A stretch of 64,000 nucleotides of DNA from Bacillota bacterium (GCA_012839805.1 DUMU01000039.1:19402-83401); one strand, 5' to 3'; shown: positions 34,906-45,693, counted from the stretch's first letter. Numbers and translations: made by a program. Notes: generated from the sequence alone by a model not told the origin.

Positions 34906-36219
34906 CTAGATCACGAAGCTGATCAAGAAAAGCACGGAGGTCGCCCAAAGAAGCGGATGGACCCGGCGGGCCTCTCCGGTGAGCAGCTTGATGATCACGT
35001 AGGCAATGAAGCCATACCCGATGCCGCGGGCGATGTTGAAGGTAAGGGGTATGGTGATCAGGGTGACGAAGGCAGGGAACGCTTCGCCAAAATCGTGGAA
35101 GGGGATGTCCTTTATCGCCGCGAGCATCAGGAAGCCGACGATAATGAGCGCCGGGGCGGTCGCTTCCGTGGGGACGATGCCAATGAGGGGGGCGAAGAAG
35201 ACGGCGATCAAGAAGAGGAGACTGGTGGTAACCGACGCAAGCCCGGTTCGCCCGCCCTGGGCTACTCCGGCGGCACTTTCCACGTAGGTGGTGACAGAGC
35301 TGGTCCCGAAAAGGGCTCCGACCATAGCCGAGAGGCTGTCTACCAGAAGCACACGCTTCAAGCCCGGGAGCTTTCCGTCTTTGAGGAGGCCTGCTTCCTC
35401 GCCGATGGCGACCACCGTGCCCATGGTATCGAAGAAGTCGGTCATCAAGAACGCGAAGATTGAGGAGAGCAGCGCGAGGCGCAAAGCTCCGGCGATGTCG
35501 AGCTGGAAGAAAGTGGTAAACGAGCCGGCGCCCGGCACCCGCAGCCAGGTAGAGGGCAGGTGAGTCAGACCAAGGGGTATACCGATGACGGTGGTCAAGA
35601 GAATCCCCAGCAGGATGGCACCGGGGATGCGGCGGCTCATCAGGGCGGCGGTGAGCAACAAGCCGATGATCGAAAGCAATGCCCCTTTGTTGAGCACCGA
35701 GCCGTACGTCACCAGCGTGGCGGGGTGGTCGACCACCAGCCCGGCGTTCTTGAGGCCGATGAACGCGATGAAAAGGCCAATACCGGCTCCAATGGCTCGT
35801 TTGAGATTTAGGGGGATCGCTTCCATTACCTGTTCACGAATGTTGGTAAGAACGAACACGGTAACGATCAAGCCTTCAATGAAGATGACTCCCATGCCGA
35901 CCTGCCAGGGAATCTTCTGGCCGGCGGCGAGCCCGAAGACCAGGGCGCTGCTCAGCCCGACCCCGGGAGCGAGTGCGAACGGGTAGTTGGCGTAAAGGCC
36001 CATGGCCAGGGTGGTGAGCGCGGCGGCGAGGGCCGTAGCCACGGCCGCCCCCTCGGCCGGTATGCCAATGGTGGAAAGCATGTCCGGGTTGACGAAGAGG
36101 ATGTAAGCCATGGTCATGAAAGTGGCCACACCGGCGATTACTTCTCGACCTACCGTTGAACCCCGTTCTTGAATGTGGAAGAAACGCTCCAGAAAAGATG
36201 GGGAAGCTGCTGCCTGCAA
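34906..36219 (-). CDS. NCS2 family purine permease (adenine/guanine/hypoxanthine type)
   Basis: This is an integral membrane nucleobase transporter of the NCS2/AzgA group, 437 residues with 11-13 hydrophobic helices. The N-terminus ERGSTVGREVIAGVATFMTMAYILFVNP is diagnostic of the AzgA-type guanine/hypoxanthine/adenine permeases. So are NYPFALAPGVGLSSAL and TTYVESAAGVAQGGRTGLASV. TTG 36219 is the likely start, because GAGGAG lies 8 nt upstream and the in-frame GTG at 36228 overlaps that site. Another gene starts 112 bp away on the opposite strand. I looked for a purine riboswitch in that gap and did not find one. Confidence 0.9.
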   Translation of the reverse strand: MQAAASPSFLERFFHIQERGSTVGREVIAGVATFMTMAYILFVNPDMLSTIGIPAEGAAVATALAAALTTLAMGLYANYPFALAPGVGLSSALVFGLAAGQKIPWQVGMGVIFIEGLIVTVFVLTNIREQVMEAIPLNLKRAIGAGIGLFIAFIGLKNAGLVVDHPATLVTYGSVLNKGALLSIIGLLLTAALMSRRIPGAILLGILLTTVIGIPLGLTHLPSTWLRVPGAGSFTTFFQLDIAGALRLALLSSIFAFLMTDFFDTMGTVVAIGEEAGLLKDGKLPGLKRVLLVDSLSAMVGALFGTSSVTTYVESAAGVAQGGRTGLASVTTSLLFLIAVFFAPLIGIVPTEATAPALIIVGFLMLAAIKDIPFHDFGEAFPAFVTLITIPLTFNIARGIGYGFIAYVIIKLLTGEARRVHPLLWATSVLFLISFVI

Positions 36220-36330
36220 CTTGATCACTCCTCGCTTTCCACTGGGTCTAGCTTGTCCAACGTCTTGTACTGTATCACGACGGATAGGCGCTCACCAGGG
36301 GAGGCAGGCTATTGCCCGAGGTGGGGTTGA

Positions 36331-37068
36331 ATGCCGCTCGGGCTTTTGGTCTTGGCCGTGGTTACCCTGCTCATAGCAATGGGGCTCACCCAGCGGGTAC
36401 TCGACCGGCTGCACCTGACCGAGGGCCAAGCCCTGGTCGTCGTGCTCCTGATGGCGGCCGGCTCCTTCGTCGACCTGAAGTTCACCCTGGGCGGGGCGCC
36501 CTGGGAGGTCAACCTGGGAGGCGGGCTTATCCCGCTCGGTCTGATCGCGTACGTCTTCGGCCGGGCCGACACTGCCGTCGAACGCTGGCGTTCCCTCTTT
36601 AGCCTCTTCGCGACCGCCGCGATCATCTGGGGAATCGCCCACGTTACCGACTTCGACGCCGGCCGTACTCCCGCGCTTCTCCGGTTCATCGACCCGCTTT
36701 GGCTTTTCGGTCTCATCGCCGGAGTACTGGCCTATTTGGCCGGCCGTTCCCGCCGGGCTGCCTTCATCGGGGGCAGCGGGGGTGTGCTGCTCAGCCTGCT
36801 CGTTACCGACCTCCTCGCTCGCCGCGCCGGAATGGACGTTCCGGTAAGACTCGGGGGCGGGGGGATCTTCGACGGCAGTGTGATCGCGGGTGTGATCGGG
36901 CTGGGACTGGCCGAGTGGGTGGGTGAGGTGAGGGAGCGGATCAGCACGGGCGGCAGCACCAGCACCGGCGCCAGCACGAACGCCGGCGCCGGCGTCCGTG
37001 CTGGCACTAGCGCCGGCGACTCGCCCGGTAACCTGCCGGGCGGACCACGGGGAGGGCAGGCAGAATGA
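36331..37068 (+). CDS. DUF1614 family membrane protein
   Basis: The 245-residue product has about seven hydrophobic helices. It contains LTEGQALVVVLLMAAGSFVDLKF, which matches DUF1614. Its function is unknown, but the family is common in spore formers, often beside spoIIP. A tail of about 45 residues rich in Ser, Thr, Gly and Ala is not part of the membrane domain. GAGGTGGGG precedes the ATG, and its stop overlaps the spoIIP start (ATGA), so the two are probably translated together. Confidence 0.8.
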   Translation: MPLGLLVLAVVTLLIAMGLTQRVLDRLHLTEGQALVVVLLMAAGSFVDLKFTLGGAPWEVNLGGGLIPLGLIAYVFGRADTAVERWRSLFSLFATAAIIWGIAHVTDFDAGRTPALLRFIDPLWLFGLIAGVLAYLAGRSRRAAFIGGSGGVLLSLLVTDLLARRAGMDVPVRLGGGGIFDGSVIAGVIGLGLAEWVGEVRERISTGGSTSTGASTNAGAGVRAGTSAGDSPGNLPGGPRGGQAE

Positions 37069-38213
37069 AGCGGGTGGGCATCCCGTTCATCCTAGCAGTT
37101 ATCGTTGTCACCGTACTGTTGCCAGCACCTGCATGGCTCCCCTGCGGGACCGGCGAGGCAGGCAGGAGTCTTGACCCCGCCGAAGGTGACCTCCCGGCGG
37201 GAAAAGCGCGAGAAGAGTGGTGGGAACGGCGGGAAGGTGGATACTACACGGTACGCTCCGAGCCCGACGGGCAGGTGGTTACCTATACCACTTTGGAACT
37301 GCGTCCGGGTGATTTATACATCCGCAGCGACAACGCCCGCTTCCGGGTGACCAGGGTCGACGGGGACGAAGTATGGGTGAAGGAGGACGGCGAGGAGAGA
37401 CTCCCCGTCGTGGAAGTGCAGGACGTCGAAGAAGTGCAGGATGTCGAAGCCGGCCGTTCTTCCTCCCCAGCGGAGCCGGAAGCGCAATTGGGTGCGCAAG
37501 CAGAAAGGTTCCGTGCTCCGCTGGTGGGCATCTACTTCACGCATAGCGATGAATCCTACCGGCCTTCCAGCGGTACGGCCAGCCTCCCGCCTCGGGGGGA
37601 GGTGTACCGGGTGGGCGAAGCCCTGGCACGGGGTTTGCGGGAGAACGGGGTCCGGGTCGACTACCGGGAGGAGACGCACGCGCCCCATGACGGTCTGGCG
37701 TACCTGCGCTCCCGCGCCACCGTCCGCAAAATGCTGGCCAGAATGCCGGCGGTGCTCCTCGATATCCATCGCGACTCGGTACCCGCTGATGTATACACGA
37801 CCGAGATTCAGGGACGGAAGGCCGCCCGGGTCCGCATCGTGGTGGGACGACAAAATCCCCAGGCGCACGCGAATTTCGATTTCGCCAAAAGATTGAAAGC
37901 GGTGGCCGACCGTCTCTTTCCGGGGCTGGTGCTGGACATCTTCTTCGGGCACGGCAACTACAACCAGGACGTGGGACCGAGATCGGTCCTGCTGGAGTTT
38001 GGGACGGCCGACAACCCGGTGGACCAGGCAATGGTAGCCGCCCAGCTATTCAGCAAAGTGATCCCGGCCGCCGCCGGGCTTACCCCGGGGGTCGCTACTC
38101 CGGTGACGGCCGCGGGCCTTCGCTATCTTTGGGCGGCACTGGGGCTGGTGGCCGTGGTAGGCGGCGGTTTCCTGCTCTTTTACTGGCTGAACCGGCTCCG
38201 CCGGCCGGGCTGA
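37065..38213 (+). CDS. spoIIP: Stage II sporulation protein P (peptidoglycan amidase/endopeptidase)
   Basis: SpoIIP cleaves peptidoglycan during engulfment of the forespore together with SpoIID and SpoIIM. The N-terminus has a membrane anchor (residues about 5-24). The catalytic domain starts near 150 with GIYFTHSDESY, which carries a catalytic zinc-binding His. LLDIHRDS, VVGRQNPQAHANFDFAKRL and LLEFGTADN are present as in known SpoIIP. A hydrophobic C-terminal segment (about 350-375) is a second membrane span. It overlaps the DUF1614 gene by 4 bp. Confidence 0.94.
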   Translation: MKRVGIPFILAVIVVTVLLPAPAWLPCGTGEAGRSLDPAEGDLPAGKAREEWWERREGGYYTVRSEPDGQVVTYTTLELRPGDLYIRSDNARFRVTRVDGDEVWVKEDGEERLPVVEVQDVEEVQDVEAGRSSSPAEPEAQLGAQAERFRAPLVGIYFTHSDESYRPSSGTASLPPRGEVYRVGEALARGLRENGVRVDYREETHAPHDGLAYLRSRATVRKMLARMPAVLLDIHRDSVPADVYTTEIQGRKAARVRIVVGRQNPQAHANFDFAKRLKAVADRLFPGLVLDIFFGHGNYNQDVGPRSVLLEFGTADNPVDQAMVAAQLFSKVIPAAAGLTPGVATPVTAAGLRYLWAALGLVAVVGGGFLLFYWLNRLRRPG

Positions 38214-38356
38214 GGAGCAGCCCTCCGGCCGCATCCGGCTCCCCGGTCGTGTCAACACTCCAGCTGCCCCCGGCCGGTCGGGCGGCGAACCGGAGGGCGG
38301 CTCCTTGCATCCTCAGCCGGGGCGGACTATGCTCGGAACGCAGGGGGTGCAGGCGA

Positions 38357-40033
38357 GTGCGGGGGCAGGGAGCGCTGCCACAAGTGGCCATCGTCGGCCG
38401 GCCGAACGTGGGTAAGTCGACGCTCTTCAATCAAATCCTTTCCCGCCGGGCCGCTCTGGTACGCGCTGAGCCCGGGATAACCCGCGACCGCCTCTACGGC
38501 GAGGCCGATTGGCGGGGACGCCATTTCGTACTCGTCGATACGGGCGGTATCGACCCGGACAGTACCGGGGAAATCCCCCGCCAGATGCTGCGCCAGGCCG
38601 AACTGGCCGCCGCCGAGGCCGACCTCGTCCTTTTCGTGGTCGATGCCCGGGCCGGGTTGCTACCGGCGGACGAAGAGGTGGCAGAGCGCCTGCGCCAGAT
38701 CCGGAAGAACCGTCGCCGCCCCGTACTCCTCGTGGTCAACAAGGTGGACGGTCCGGAAATCGAGCCGGCCGTGTGGGAGTTCACCCGGCTGGGTCTCGGT
38801 GAACCCTTTCCGGTCGCGGCCGAACACGCGCGGGGGCTGGGAGACCTGCTCGATGCCATTATCGAGCATCTGCCGGCCGTCGAGGCCGGTGCCGGCTCTC
38901 GTACGGCCGGTCGCGCCGCTGCCGTCTCCGGTACCGGTCCTGCCGCCCGCGTCGATGCCGGCGCCGAGGCTAGCCCCGCCGTTGCCGGCGTCAACGCCGT
39001 CACCGGCGCCGGCACCGTCGCCACCCGCGGGGCCCCTGCCGGGGATTTGGCCGGCCCCGACGACAACGCCGATACCGCGGACTCTACCGAGGTCGAAGAT
39101 TTACCCCGCGCCGGCGTCACGACCAGGGTCACCGCTGCCGCTACGAGGACCGCGACCGAATCTCGAGCTGGTGGGCCGGAGGCGGCCCTAGCGGGCGCCG
39201 AACCCGAGGCGGTCTCTGACACCTCTGACACCGTCGCCGTAGCTGTGGTGGGCCGGCCCAACGTAGGCAAATCTTCCCTCGTCAACCGTATACTGGGTGA
39301 AGAGCGGGTGATCGTCAGTTCCATTCCAGGCACGACCCGGGACCCGGTGGACACGCCCTTCACTTATGCCGGCCGCCCGTTCTTGCTGGTGGATACCGCC
39401 GGGCTCCGCCGGCCCGGGCGGGTCGACGAACCGGTGGAAAAGGTCGCCCGGCTCATGGCCGAGCGCGCGCTGGCCCGGGCCGACATCGCACTGCTCGTCC
39501 TGGATGCCGCGGCCGGCATTACCCACCAGGACCTTTATGTCGGGGGTCTCATACGGGAGGCGGCACGCGGCGCTCTCCTGGTCGCCAACAAATGGGATCT
39601 CGTCGCCCCCGGCGAGCCTGACGCCGCCCGGCGCTTCGAAGCCGAGGTGCGGCGGAAGTTCGACTATCTGGGGTTTGCCCCCCTCGTCTTCATCTCCGCC
39701 CGCACCGGTCGCGGCCTACCACGCCTGCTGGAGCAGCTCCTGGTCGTGACCGAGAACTACTCCACCCGGCTTTCCCCCGATACCTGGCACGAGATCCTGG
39801 CCGAGGCCACTGCCTTCCACCAGCCGCCCACCCGCAAAGGCCGTCCCCTCGTCATCTACTCTGCCGAGCAGGTGGGGGTACGGCCCCCCACCGTCTTGCT
39901 GCGGGTGAACGACCCCCGCCGTCTCCACTTCTCTTACCTGCGCTACCTCGAAAACATGGTTCGCCGGGTGTATCCCTTCACCGGTGCCCCCATTCGCTGG
40001 AAAGTGGTAGCGTCGCCGGGGGACCTGTACTAA
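38357..40033 (+). CDS. der: GTPase Der (EngA) with long inter-domain linker
   Basis: Der is a double-GTPase that assists 50S ribosome assembly. G1 motifs: [23 protein letters not shown]2 motifs: [12 protein letters not shown] (near residue 297), DTAGLRRPG and NKWDL. The C-terminal KH-like domain (about 465-558) is normal. Between residues 178 and 292 lies a low-complexity Ala/Gly/Thr/Asp-rich linker of about 115 residues, much longer than in other Der proteins. GTG 38357 follows AGGGGGTG by 7 nt; the frame extends upstream to 38129. Neighbours spoIIP and spoIVA are typical. Confidence 0.95.
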   Translation: MRGQGALPQVAIVGRPNVGKSTLFNQILSRRAALVRAEPGITRDRLYGEADWRGRHFVLVDTGGIDPDSTGEIPRQMLRQAELAAAEADLVLFVVDARAGLLPADEEVAERLRQIRKNRRRPVLLVVNKVDGPEIEPAVWEFTRLGLGEPFPVAAEHARGLGDLLDAIIEHLPAVEAGAGSRTAGRAAAVSGTGPAARVDAGAEASPAVAGVNAVTGAGTVATRGAPAGDLAGPDDNADTADSTEVEDLPRAGVTTRVTAAATRTATESRAGGPEAALAGAEPEAVSDTSDTVAVAVVGRPNVGKSSLVNRILGEERVIVSSIPGTTRDPVDTPFTYAGRPFLLVDTAGLRRPGRVDEPVEKVARLMAERALARADIALLVLDAAAGITHQDLYVGGLIREAARGALLVANKWDLVAPGEPDAARRFEAEVRRKFDYLGFAPLVFISARTGRGLPRLLEQLLVVTENYSTRLSPDTWHEILAEATAFHQPPTRKGRPLVIYSAEQVGVRPPTVLLRVNDPRRLHFSYLRYLENMVRRVYPFTGAPIRWKVVASPGDLY

Positions 40034-40152
40034 TCGCGGCAGACAGGTTCATATAGATTAACCGTCCCAGCCAGGACCTGTCCGGCCGCGAGCAGGTTGA
40101 GGCCCGCTACGCCCCCGCCGCGGCCTTCCACTCCGTGAGGGGGGTGCGGTAG

Positions 40153-41631
40153 ATGGAGAAATTCGATCTGTTTGCCGACATCGCCGAAAGGACCGAAGGG
40201 AGCATCTACATCGGTGTGGTGGGGCCCGTGCGTACGGGCAAATCCACGCTGATCCGGCGGTTTATGGATCTCGTGGTGCTGCCGGAGATCGAAGATACTT
40301 ACGTGCGGCAGCGGACGGCCGACGCGCTCCCGCAAAGCGGCGCCGGGCGCACCATCATGACCACCGAGCCCAAGTTCGTACCGGACGAACCCGTGGAGGT
40401 GCCCGCCGGTGAACACCTGCGTGTCAAGGTGCGGCTGGTGGACTGCGTGGGTTACGCCGTCGAAGGAGCCGTCGGGTACCTGGACGAGTACGGTCCACGC
40501 CGGGTAAGAACCCCCTGGTTCGAAGGGGAGATTGCTTTCCAGCAAGCAGCTGAACTCGGTACCCGCAAAGTGATCGCCGAGCACTCCACCATGGGGCTGG
40601 TGGTGACCACCGACGGTTCTATCACCGACCTACCCCGCAGTGCTTACGAGCCGGCCGAGGAACGGGTGATCAGGGAGCTGCAGGAACTCGGCAAGCCGTT
40701 CATGGTGGTATTGAACTCCGTTCACCCGGAGGCCGAGGAGACCAGGCAACTCGCGGAAAAGCTGGCGGCCCGGTACGGGGTGACGGTACTCCCGCTTGAC
40801 TGTTTGCACCTGCGGGAGAACGAACTCCTGGGCCTTTTGGGTGAACTGCTCTACGAGTTCCCGCTGCGGGAGGTTGCCTTCCGGTTACCCGGGTGGGTAG
40901 AGGAACTCGATGAGGAACACTGGCTTCGCCGGCAGTGTGAAGAGGCGGTCGCCGAGGTGGTGGAAGAGGTCAATAAGCTCCGGGACGTTAATGCCGCCGT
41001 GGACGCCTTCTCCCGCTACGATTTCCTGGCCGGAGCGGAGCTACAGCTCCTCGACCTGGGGCAGGGCCTGGCGGACATACGGGTCGAAACTCGCGAGGGG
41101 CTTTTCTACCAGGTATTGCAGGAGATCACCGGCATGGAGCTGGCCGGCGACCGGGGGCTCATGCGGGCCATCCGGGAGCTGGCCACGGCCAAGCGGGCCT
41201 ACGACCGGGTCGCGGCCGCCCTGGCGGCGGTGCGGGAGACGGGGTACGGCATCGTCCCTCCGGCCGAGGAGGAGATCGTCTACGAAGAACCCGAGCTTAT
41301 CCGGCGAGGCAACCGCTTCGGCATCCGGCTGCGGGCGACGGCCACTGCGATCCATATGATCCGGGCCGACATCACCACCGAGGTGACGCCCTTCATCGGG
41401 GCCGAGCGGCAGGGCGAGGAGTTCGCCCGGTACCTCCTGGAGCAGTACGAGAAGCAGCCCGGGCGGATCTGGCAGGCCGATTTCTTCGGCAAACCCCTGC
41501 CGGCTCTCGTCCGGGAGGGCATCGACAGCAAGCTCCATCGCATGCCTGAGAACGCCCAGGTGAAGCTGCAAGAAACCCTGACCAAGATCGTGAACGAGGG
41601 GAGCGGCGGCCTCATCTGCATCCTGCTGTGA
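40153..41631 (+). CDS. spoIVA: Stage IV sporulation protein A (spore coat basement ATPase)
   Basis: SpoIVA is the ATPase that self-assembles around the forespore and anchors the coat. Walker A is GPVRTGKST at about residues 24-32. The family segments YVRQRTADALPQS, RTIMTTEPKFVP, VDCVGYAVEGAVGYLDEYGPRR and MVVLNSVHPEAEET (Thr-rich sensor) are recognisable. The 492 residues match the family. GAGGGGGGTGCGG precedes the ATG. Der is just upstream, a known neighbourhood. Confidence 0.97.
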   Translation: MEKFDLFADIAERTEGSIYIGVVGPVRTGKSTLIRRFMDLVVLPEIEDTYVRQRTADALPQSGAGRTIMTTEPKFVPDEPVEVPAGEHLRVKVRLVDCVGYAVEGAVGYLDEYGPRRVRTPWFEGEIAFQQAAELGTRKVIAEHSTMGLVVTTDGSITDLPRSAYEPAEERVIRELQELGKPFMVVLNSVHPEAEETRQLAEKLAARYGVTVLPLDCLHLRENELLGLLGELLYEFPLREVAFRLPGWVEELDEEHWLRRQCEEAVAEVVEEVNKLRDVNAAVDAFSRYDFLAGAELQLLDLGQGLADIRVETREGLFYQVLQEITGMELAGDRGLMRAIRELATAKRAYDRVAAALAAVRETGYGIVPPAEEEIVYEEPELIRRGNRFGIRLRATATAIHMIRADITTEVTPFIGAERQGEEFARYLLEQYEKQPGRIWQADFFGKPLPALVREGIDSKLHRMPENAQVKLQETLTKIVNEGSGGLICILL

Positions 41632-41738
41632 GGCCGGAGCGCCGGCGGGGCAAGGTTGGCGCGGTAGGCGGAGACCGGAGGGCAGGCAGTTCAGAAGAGT
41701 GCCCCGGCTCCGCCGCCGTCGCGTATTGCCCCGGTTTC

Positions 41739-41747
41739 TGCTATAAT
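41739..41747 (+). promoter_or_regulatory. Probable sigma-A promoter of the hom-thrB-lysC operon
   Basis: An extended -10 element TGCTATAAT lies at 41739-41747, 63 bp before hom. I see no good -35, which is usual when TGn precedes the -10. Confidence 0.5.
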
Positions 41748-41809
41748 CGTGCGGAAACGGTGCGAAACCGTCCGGACGGCGGCGAGGATGGCAGAGGAGG
41801 CTGGGGAGT

Positions 41810-43186
41810 GTGGCAGGAGGGGTAGCGGGGGAATCGCCGGTGCCGCTCAGGGTCGGCCTGTTGGGATTGGGGGTGGTCGGCAGCGGCCTGGTGCAACTCC
41901 TCCGGTGTAACCGCGAGGAGGTCGCGAGACGGCTGGGGGCGCCGATCGAGATCCGGCGGGTGCTTGTCCGTTCGCTGGACAAGCCCCGGCCGGTTCCCGT
42001 CCCCCGGGAGCTTCTTACCACCGATCCCGGCCGTGTACTGCAAGACCCGGAGATCGACGTGATCGTGGAAGTGATGGGCGGGGTCGAGCCGGCCCGGGAG
42101 CTCATTCTGGCCGCCCTGGCGCAGGGGCGACCGGTGGTGACCGCGAACAAGGAGGTCTTGGCCCGCCACGGTCCGGAGCTCTTCCGGGCGGCGGCCGCGC
42201 ATGGAGCCGGCCTTTACTTCGAAGCCAGCGTGGCCGCGGGCATCCCGGTGATTCGTAGCCTGGTGCAGGGGCTGGCCGCCAATAAAGTGCGCACCTTGAT
42301 GGGGATCATCAACGGTACGACCAACTACATACTCACCCGGATGATCGAGGAGGGGGCGGAGTTCGCCGTTGCCCTGGAGCAGGCCCAGCGGGCCGGATAC
42401 GCCGAAGCCGATCCCACTTCGGACGTGGACGGGTGGGATGCCGCTTACAAGCTCGCCATCCTTTCCTCGCTTGCTTTCGAGACCTATGTCCCGGTGGAGT
42501 CGGTCTACGTAGAGGGTATTCGCCGGGTAACGCCGGTGGATCTGGCCTACGGCACGGAGCTGGGATTCACCGTGAAGCTCCTTGCCATCGCCAAGAACGT
42601 CAACGGGGCGATCGAAGCCCGGGTGCATCCGACCATGGTGCCGCTCCATCACCCGCTGGCGGCGGTACGGGACGTCTTCAATGCGGTCTACCTGAATGGC
42701 AATGCCTCCGGTGAACTGATGCTCTACGGCCGCGGCGCCGGCTCGCTCCCCACGGCCTCCGCCGTCGCCTCTGATCTGATGGAGGCCGCCGATGACCTGC
42801 GGCGGGGGCAGACGCCGCTGCTTATCCGCCGGCGGCCCGGAGAGTGGGCGAGGAAGGAAGTTTTGCCGATCACCGAGACCCGTACCCGGTTTTATTTGCG
42901 TTTTCTCGTCCACGATCAACCGGGAGTACTGGCAGCCATCGCCGCCGCCTTCGGCAAGACGGGGGTCAGCATCGAATCGGTGATCCAGAAGGGCCGGGGA
43001 CGTTCCCCGGTGGACCTGGTCTTCGTTACTCACGAGGCGAAGGAAGCCAATGTCCGGGAAGCGCTGCGGGAGATCGGCCAATTGCCGGTAGTTCACCAGG
43101 TAGCAAGCGTCATACGGGTGGAGGACGGCAGTTCCCAGGAGGAAATGGGGCCGGCCGGCTCGACGGAGGAAGCACGGTGTGAGTAG
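41810..43186 (+). CDS. hom: Homoserine dehydrogenase
   Basis: Hom reduces aspartate semialdehyde to homoserine, the branch point to threonine and methionine. The N-terminal Rossmann motif GLLGLGVVGSGLV, the central GIINGTTNYILTRM, and SDVDGWDAAYKLAILSSLAF are diagnostic. The C-terminal ACT domain (FLVHDQPGVLAAIAAAFGKTG) suggests feedback control. GTG 41810 lies 10 nt after GAGGAGG. Operon: hom-thrB-lysC; the end overlaps thrB by 8 bp. Confidence 0.96.
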   Translation: MAGGVAGESPVPLRVGLLGLGVVGSGLVQLLRCNREEVARRLGAPIEIRRVLVRSLDKPRPVPVPRELLTTDPGRVLQDPEIDVIVEVMGGVEPARELILAALAQGRPVVTANKEVLARHGPELFRAAAAHGAGLYFEASVAAGIPVIRSLVQGLAANKVRTLMGIINGTTNYILTRMIEEGAEFAVALEQAQRAGYAEADPTSDVDGWDAAYKLAILSSLAFETYVPVESVYVEGIRRVTPVDLAYGTELGFTVKLLAIAKNVNGAIEARVHPTMVPLHHPLAAVRDVFNAVYLNGNASGELMLYGRGAGSLPTASAVASDLMEAADDLRRGQTPLLIRRRPGEWARKEVLPITETRTRFYLRFLVHDQPGVLAAIAAAFGKTGVSIESVIQKGRGRSPVDLVFVTHEAKEANVREALREIGQLPVVHQVASVIRVEDGSSQEEMGPAGSTEEARCE

Positions 43187-44240
43187 CGGCGAAAGGTGGG
43201 GAGCGGCCGGTAGCTTCCTGGTGAAGGTGCCCGCTACCACGGCCAACCTCGGGCCGGGCTTCGATACCCTCGGGCTCGCACTGGACCTCTATAATGACGT
43301 CCAGGTCGAGCCCATCGGCGGGACACCATGGGATGGGGTTGCCGGCCGGGCGGAGCGGTTCCCGGTAGAAGTGCTGATCGGGGGGGAAGGCGCGGGAGGC
43401 GACGAACGGGAACGTCTTACCCAAGACGAACGGAACTTAGTAGTCCGGGCGTTCCTCGCCGGTTGGTCCCGGTGGCGCCCGCAGGAAGAGGTTCCGGCGG
43501 TGCGGCTCCGTTGCCGGAATCGTATTCCGCTCAGCTCGGGACTGGGCAGCAGCGCGGCGGCGGTGACGGCAGGACTCCTGGCGGCCGCCGGGCTTTGCTG
43601 CCGGCTTGGGAGCATCGACAGTTCGGCTCCGGCCGGCCACCAGGGGGTCACACTGTACCGGCCGGCCGGTTGGCTCGCCGAGCTGCTGGAGCTGGCCACC
43701 GATTTCGAAGGGCATCCGGACAACGTCGCCGCGGCGCTCTTCGGCGGATTGACGGTGGCCCTCCGTCAGGGTAACGGGCTCGCCGTGGGGCGGGTGGTGC
43801 CCCGGGAGCCGGTCTGGGCGGCGCTGGTCGTTCCCCGGTTCTGTTTGGGTACCGCTCTCTCCCGCTCGATCCTGCCGGAAAAGGTATCCCGTCAGGATGC
43901 GGTTTTCAACCTGGGGCGGGTGGCCTGGATGCTGCTGGCGGCGGCCGCGGGCAACTGGAAGGAAGCAGGAAGGGCCATGGAAGACCGCCTCCATGAGCCC
44001 CACCGGGTGGCGCTGGTGCCGGGCCTGGAAGAAGCCCTGCAAGCGGCCCGGGAAGCGGGGGCGTGGGGGGCGGCCTTGAGCGGGTCGGGACCCTCGATCG
44101 TCGCCCTGACCCCGGACCGGGCAAGAGCAGAGGTAGTGGCGAGAGCGATGGCCGGGGCTTGGCAACGGGCCGGAGTGGAAAGCCGCCCGCTCTGGTTGCA
44201 GGCGGGGGTTCCGGGCGCTCTCGATAGCTTGATTCGGTAG
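43179..44240 (+). CDS. thrB: Homoserine kinase
   Basis: ThrB is a GHMP kinase that phosphorylates homoserine for threonine synthesis. Visible motifs are [36 protein letters not shown] (the GHMP ATP-binding loop), [15 protein letters not shown] and [11 protein letters not shown]. It has 353 residues, about 50 more than usual. The extra length lies in a segment rich in Gly and Ala near residues 60-75 and in one around 145-165. GTG 43179 follows GGAGGA. Confidence 0.95.
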   Translation: MSSGERWGAAGSFLVKVPATTANLGPGFDTLGLALDLYNDVQVEPIGGTPWDGVAGRAERFPVEVLIGGEGAGGDERERLTQDERNLVVRAFLAGWSRWRPQEEVPAVRLRCRNRIPLSSGLGSSAAAVTAGLLAAAGLCCRLGSIDSSAPAGHQGVTLYRPAGWLAELLELATDFEGHPDNVAAALFGGLTVALRQGNGLAVGRVVPREPVWAALVVPRFCLGTALSRSILPEKVSRQDAVFNLGRVAWMLLAAAAGNWKEAGRAMEDRLHEPHRVALVPGLEEALQAAREAGAWGAALSGSGPSIVALTPDRARAEVVARAMAGAWQRAGVESRPLWLQAGVPGALDSLIR

Positions 44241-44256
44241 TGGGAGGCAGGGTAGG

Positions 44257-45693
44257 GTGGGGCTGATAGTTCAAAAGTATGGGGGATCTTCGGTAGCCAA
44301 CACGGCGCGGCTGCGGGCGGTAGCCGAGCGGGTGGTGAGAACCCGGCGCGAGGGCCATCAAGTGGTGGTGGTGGTGTCGGCGCAAGGGGATACGACGGAT
44401 GAACTCATTCGTAAGGCGCACGAACTGACGCCCAATCCGCCCCGGCGCGAGATGGACATGCTCCTTGCCACCGGTGAACAGGCTTCCATCGCCCTGCTCG
44501 CCATCGCCATAGATTGCCTGGGTGAACCGGTGGTCAGCCTTACGGGCGGCCAAGGCGGCATTTATACGGATAACGTTCATACGAAGGCGCGGATCACCCG
44601 GGTGCGGGGTGATCGAATCCTCCGGGAGCTCGCAGCCGGCAAGATCGTGATCGTGGCCGGATTCCAGGGCATCACCGTCGAGGGCGAGGACTACGAGATC
44701 ACCACCCTGGGGCGGGGCGGGTCGGATACGACCGCGGTGGCGCTGGCGGCCGCCTTGAAGGCAGACATGTGCGAGATATACACCGACGTTACCGGCGTTT
44801 TTACTGCCGATCCTCGTATTGTTCCGCAGGCTCGCAAGATCCCGGTCATTTCTTACGGCGAGATGCTGGAGATGGCAAGCCTCGGCGCGGTGGTGCTCCA
44901 ACCCCGATCGGTCGAGTTCGGGGCAGTGTACAACGTCCCCATTCATGTGAGGTCGAGTTTCAGCGATGAACCCGGCACGATCGTGAAGGAGTTGACTTTG
45001 ATGAACGGTAACGGAAACGGCACTGAAACGGGCGAGAAGGAGGTCCTGGTCACGGGGGTGACCCATGATACCAACGTGGCCAAGGTGGTGCTGGTAAGCG
45101 TCCCCGACCGTCCGGGGGTGGCGGCCCGCATTTTCGGGGCGCTGGCGGCGGAGCGGATCAACGTAGACATGATCGTTCAGACGACCAAGGCCGAGCAGGA
45201 GACCGACCTTCTCTTTACCATCTCCCGGGACGACCTCCCCCGGGCGAGCGAGGTAGTCCGGCGGGTCGCCCGGGAGCTCGGTGCCAAGGACGTGCTGGAG
45301 GACCAGACCGTGGCCAAGGTCTCTATCGTCGGCGCCGGCATGGTCATGAACCCGGGTGTCGCCGCCGCGATGTTCCAGGCCCTGGCAGATTGCGGCATCA
45401 ACATCCAGGTCATCAGCACCTCCGAGATCAAGGTCTCCTGCCTCATCGACGAGTCCCGGGTGGTAGAGGCGGTACGGGCGATCCACCGCCGCTTCCTGGA
45501 GGAGAATGCGCCCGGCCCGGTCCGGGCGGCGGCGACGGGCGCGGCCGCGACCACCGCAGCAGCAGCTCCGGGTTCGGCCAGAGCCACGGCCTCTACCGCG
45601 GCGTCGTCCATGGCCACGCCCACGGCTGCGGCCGGTTCTACCTCGGCAGATCCCCAACCAGGTGCGACCGGGTCGGCGGCGGGCACGTGGTGA
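44257..45693 (+). CDS. lysC: Aspartate kinase (LysC/ThrA type)
   Basis: Aspartokinase starts the aspartate family pathway. The N-terminus [10 protein letters not shown], the catalytic DTTDELI and [15 protein letters not shown] segment (here [13 protein letters not shown]), [34 protein letters not shown], and [15 protein letters not shown] are diagnostic. Two ACT domains follow (about 265-420), where effectors bind. GTG 44257 follows GGGAGG. About 55 residues after position 425 are an Ala/Thr/Ser/Gly-rich tail not present in usual enzymes. Confidence 0.95.
   Translation: MGLIVQKYGGSSVANTARLRAVAERVVRTRREGHQVVVVVSAQGDTTDELIRKAHELTPNPPRREMDMLLATGEQASIALLAIAIDCLGEPVVSLTGGQGGIYTDNVHTKARITRVRGDRILRELAAGKIVIVAGFQGITVEGEDYEITTLGRGGSDTTAVALAAALKADMCEIYTDVTGVFTADPRIVPQARKIPVISYGEMLEMASLGAVVLQPRSVEFGAVYNVPIHVRSSFSDEPGTIVKELTLMNGNGNGTETGEKEVLVTGVTHDTNVAKVVLVSVPDRPGVAARIFGALAAERINVDMIVQTTKAEQETDLLFTISRDDLPRASEVVRRVARELGAKDVLEDQTVAKVSIVGAGMVMNPGVAAAMFQALADCGINIQVISTSEIKVSCLIDESRVVEAVRAIHRRFLEENAPGPVRAAATGAAATTAAAAPGSARATASTAASSMATPTAAAGSTSADPQPGATGSAAGTW

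Noticed and set aside
36220..36330. Purine riboswitch before the NCS2 permease
   Set aside because: I looked for the conserved core between the divergent genes and found none; the region is only about 110 bp.
41741..43246. 501-codon minus-strand frame over hom
   Set aside because: Shadow; homoserine dehydrogenase motifs are clear on the plus strand.
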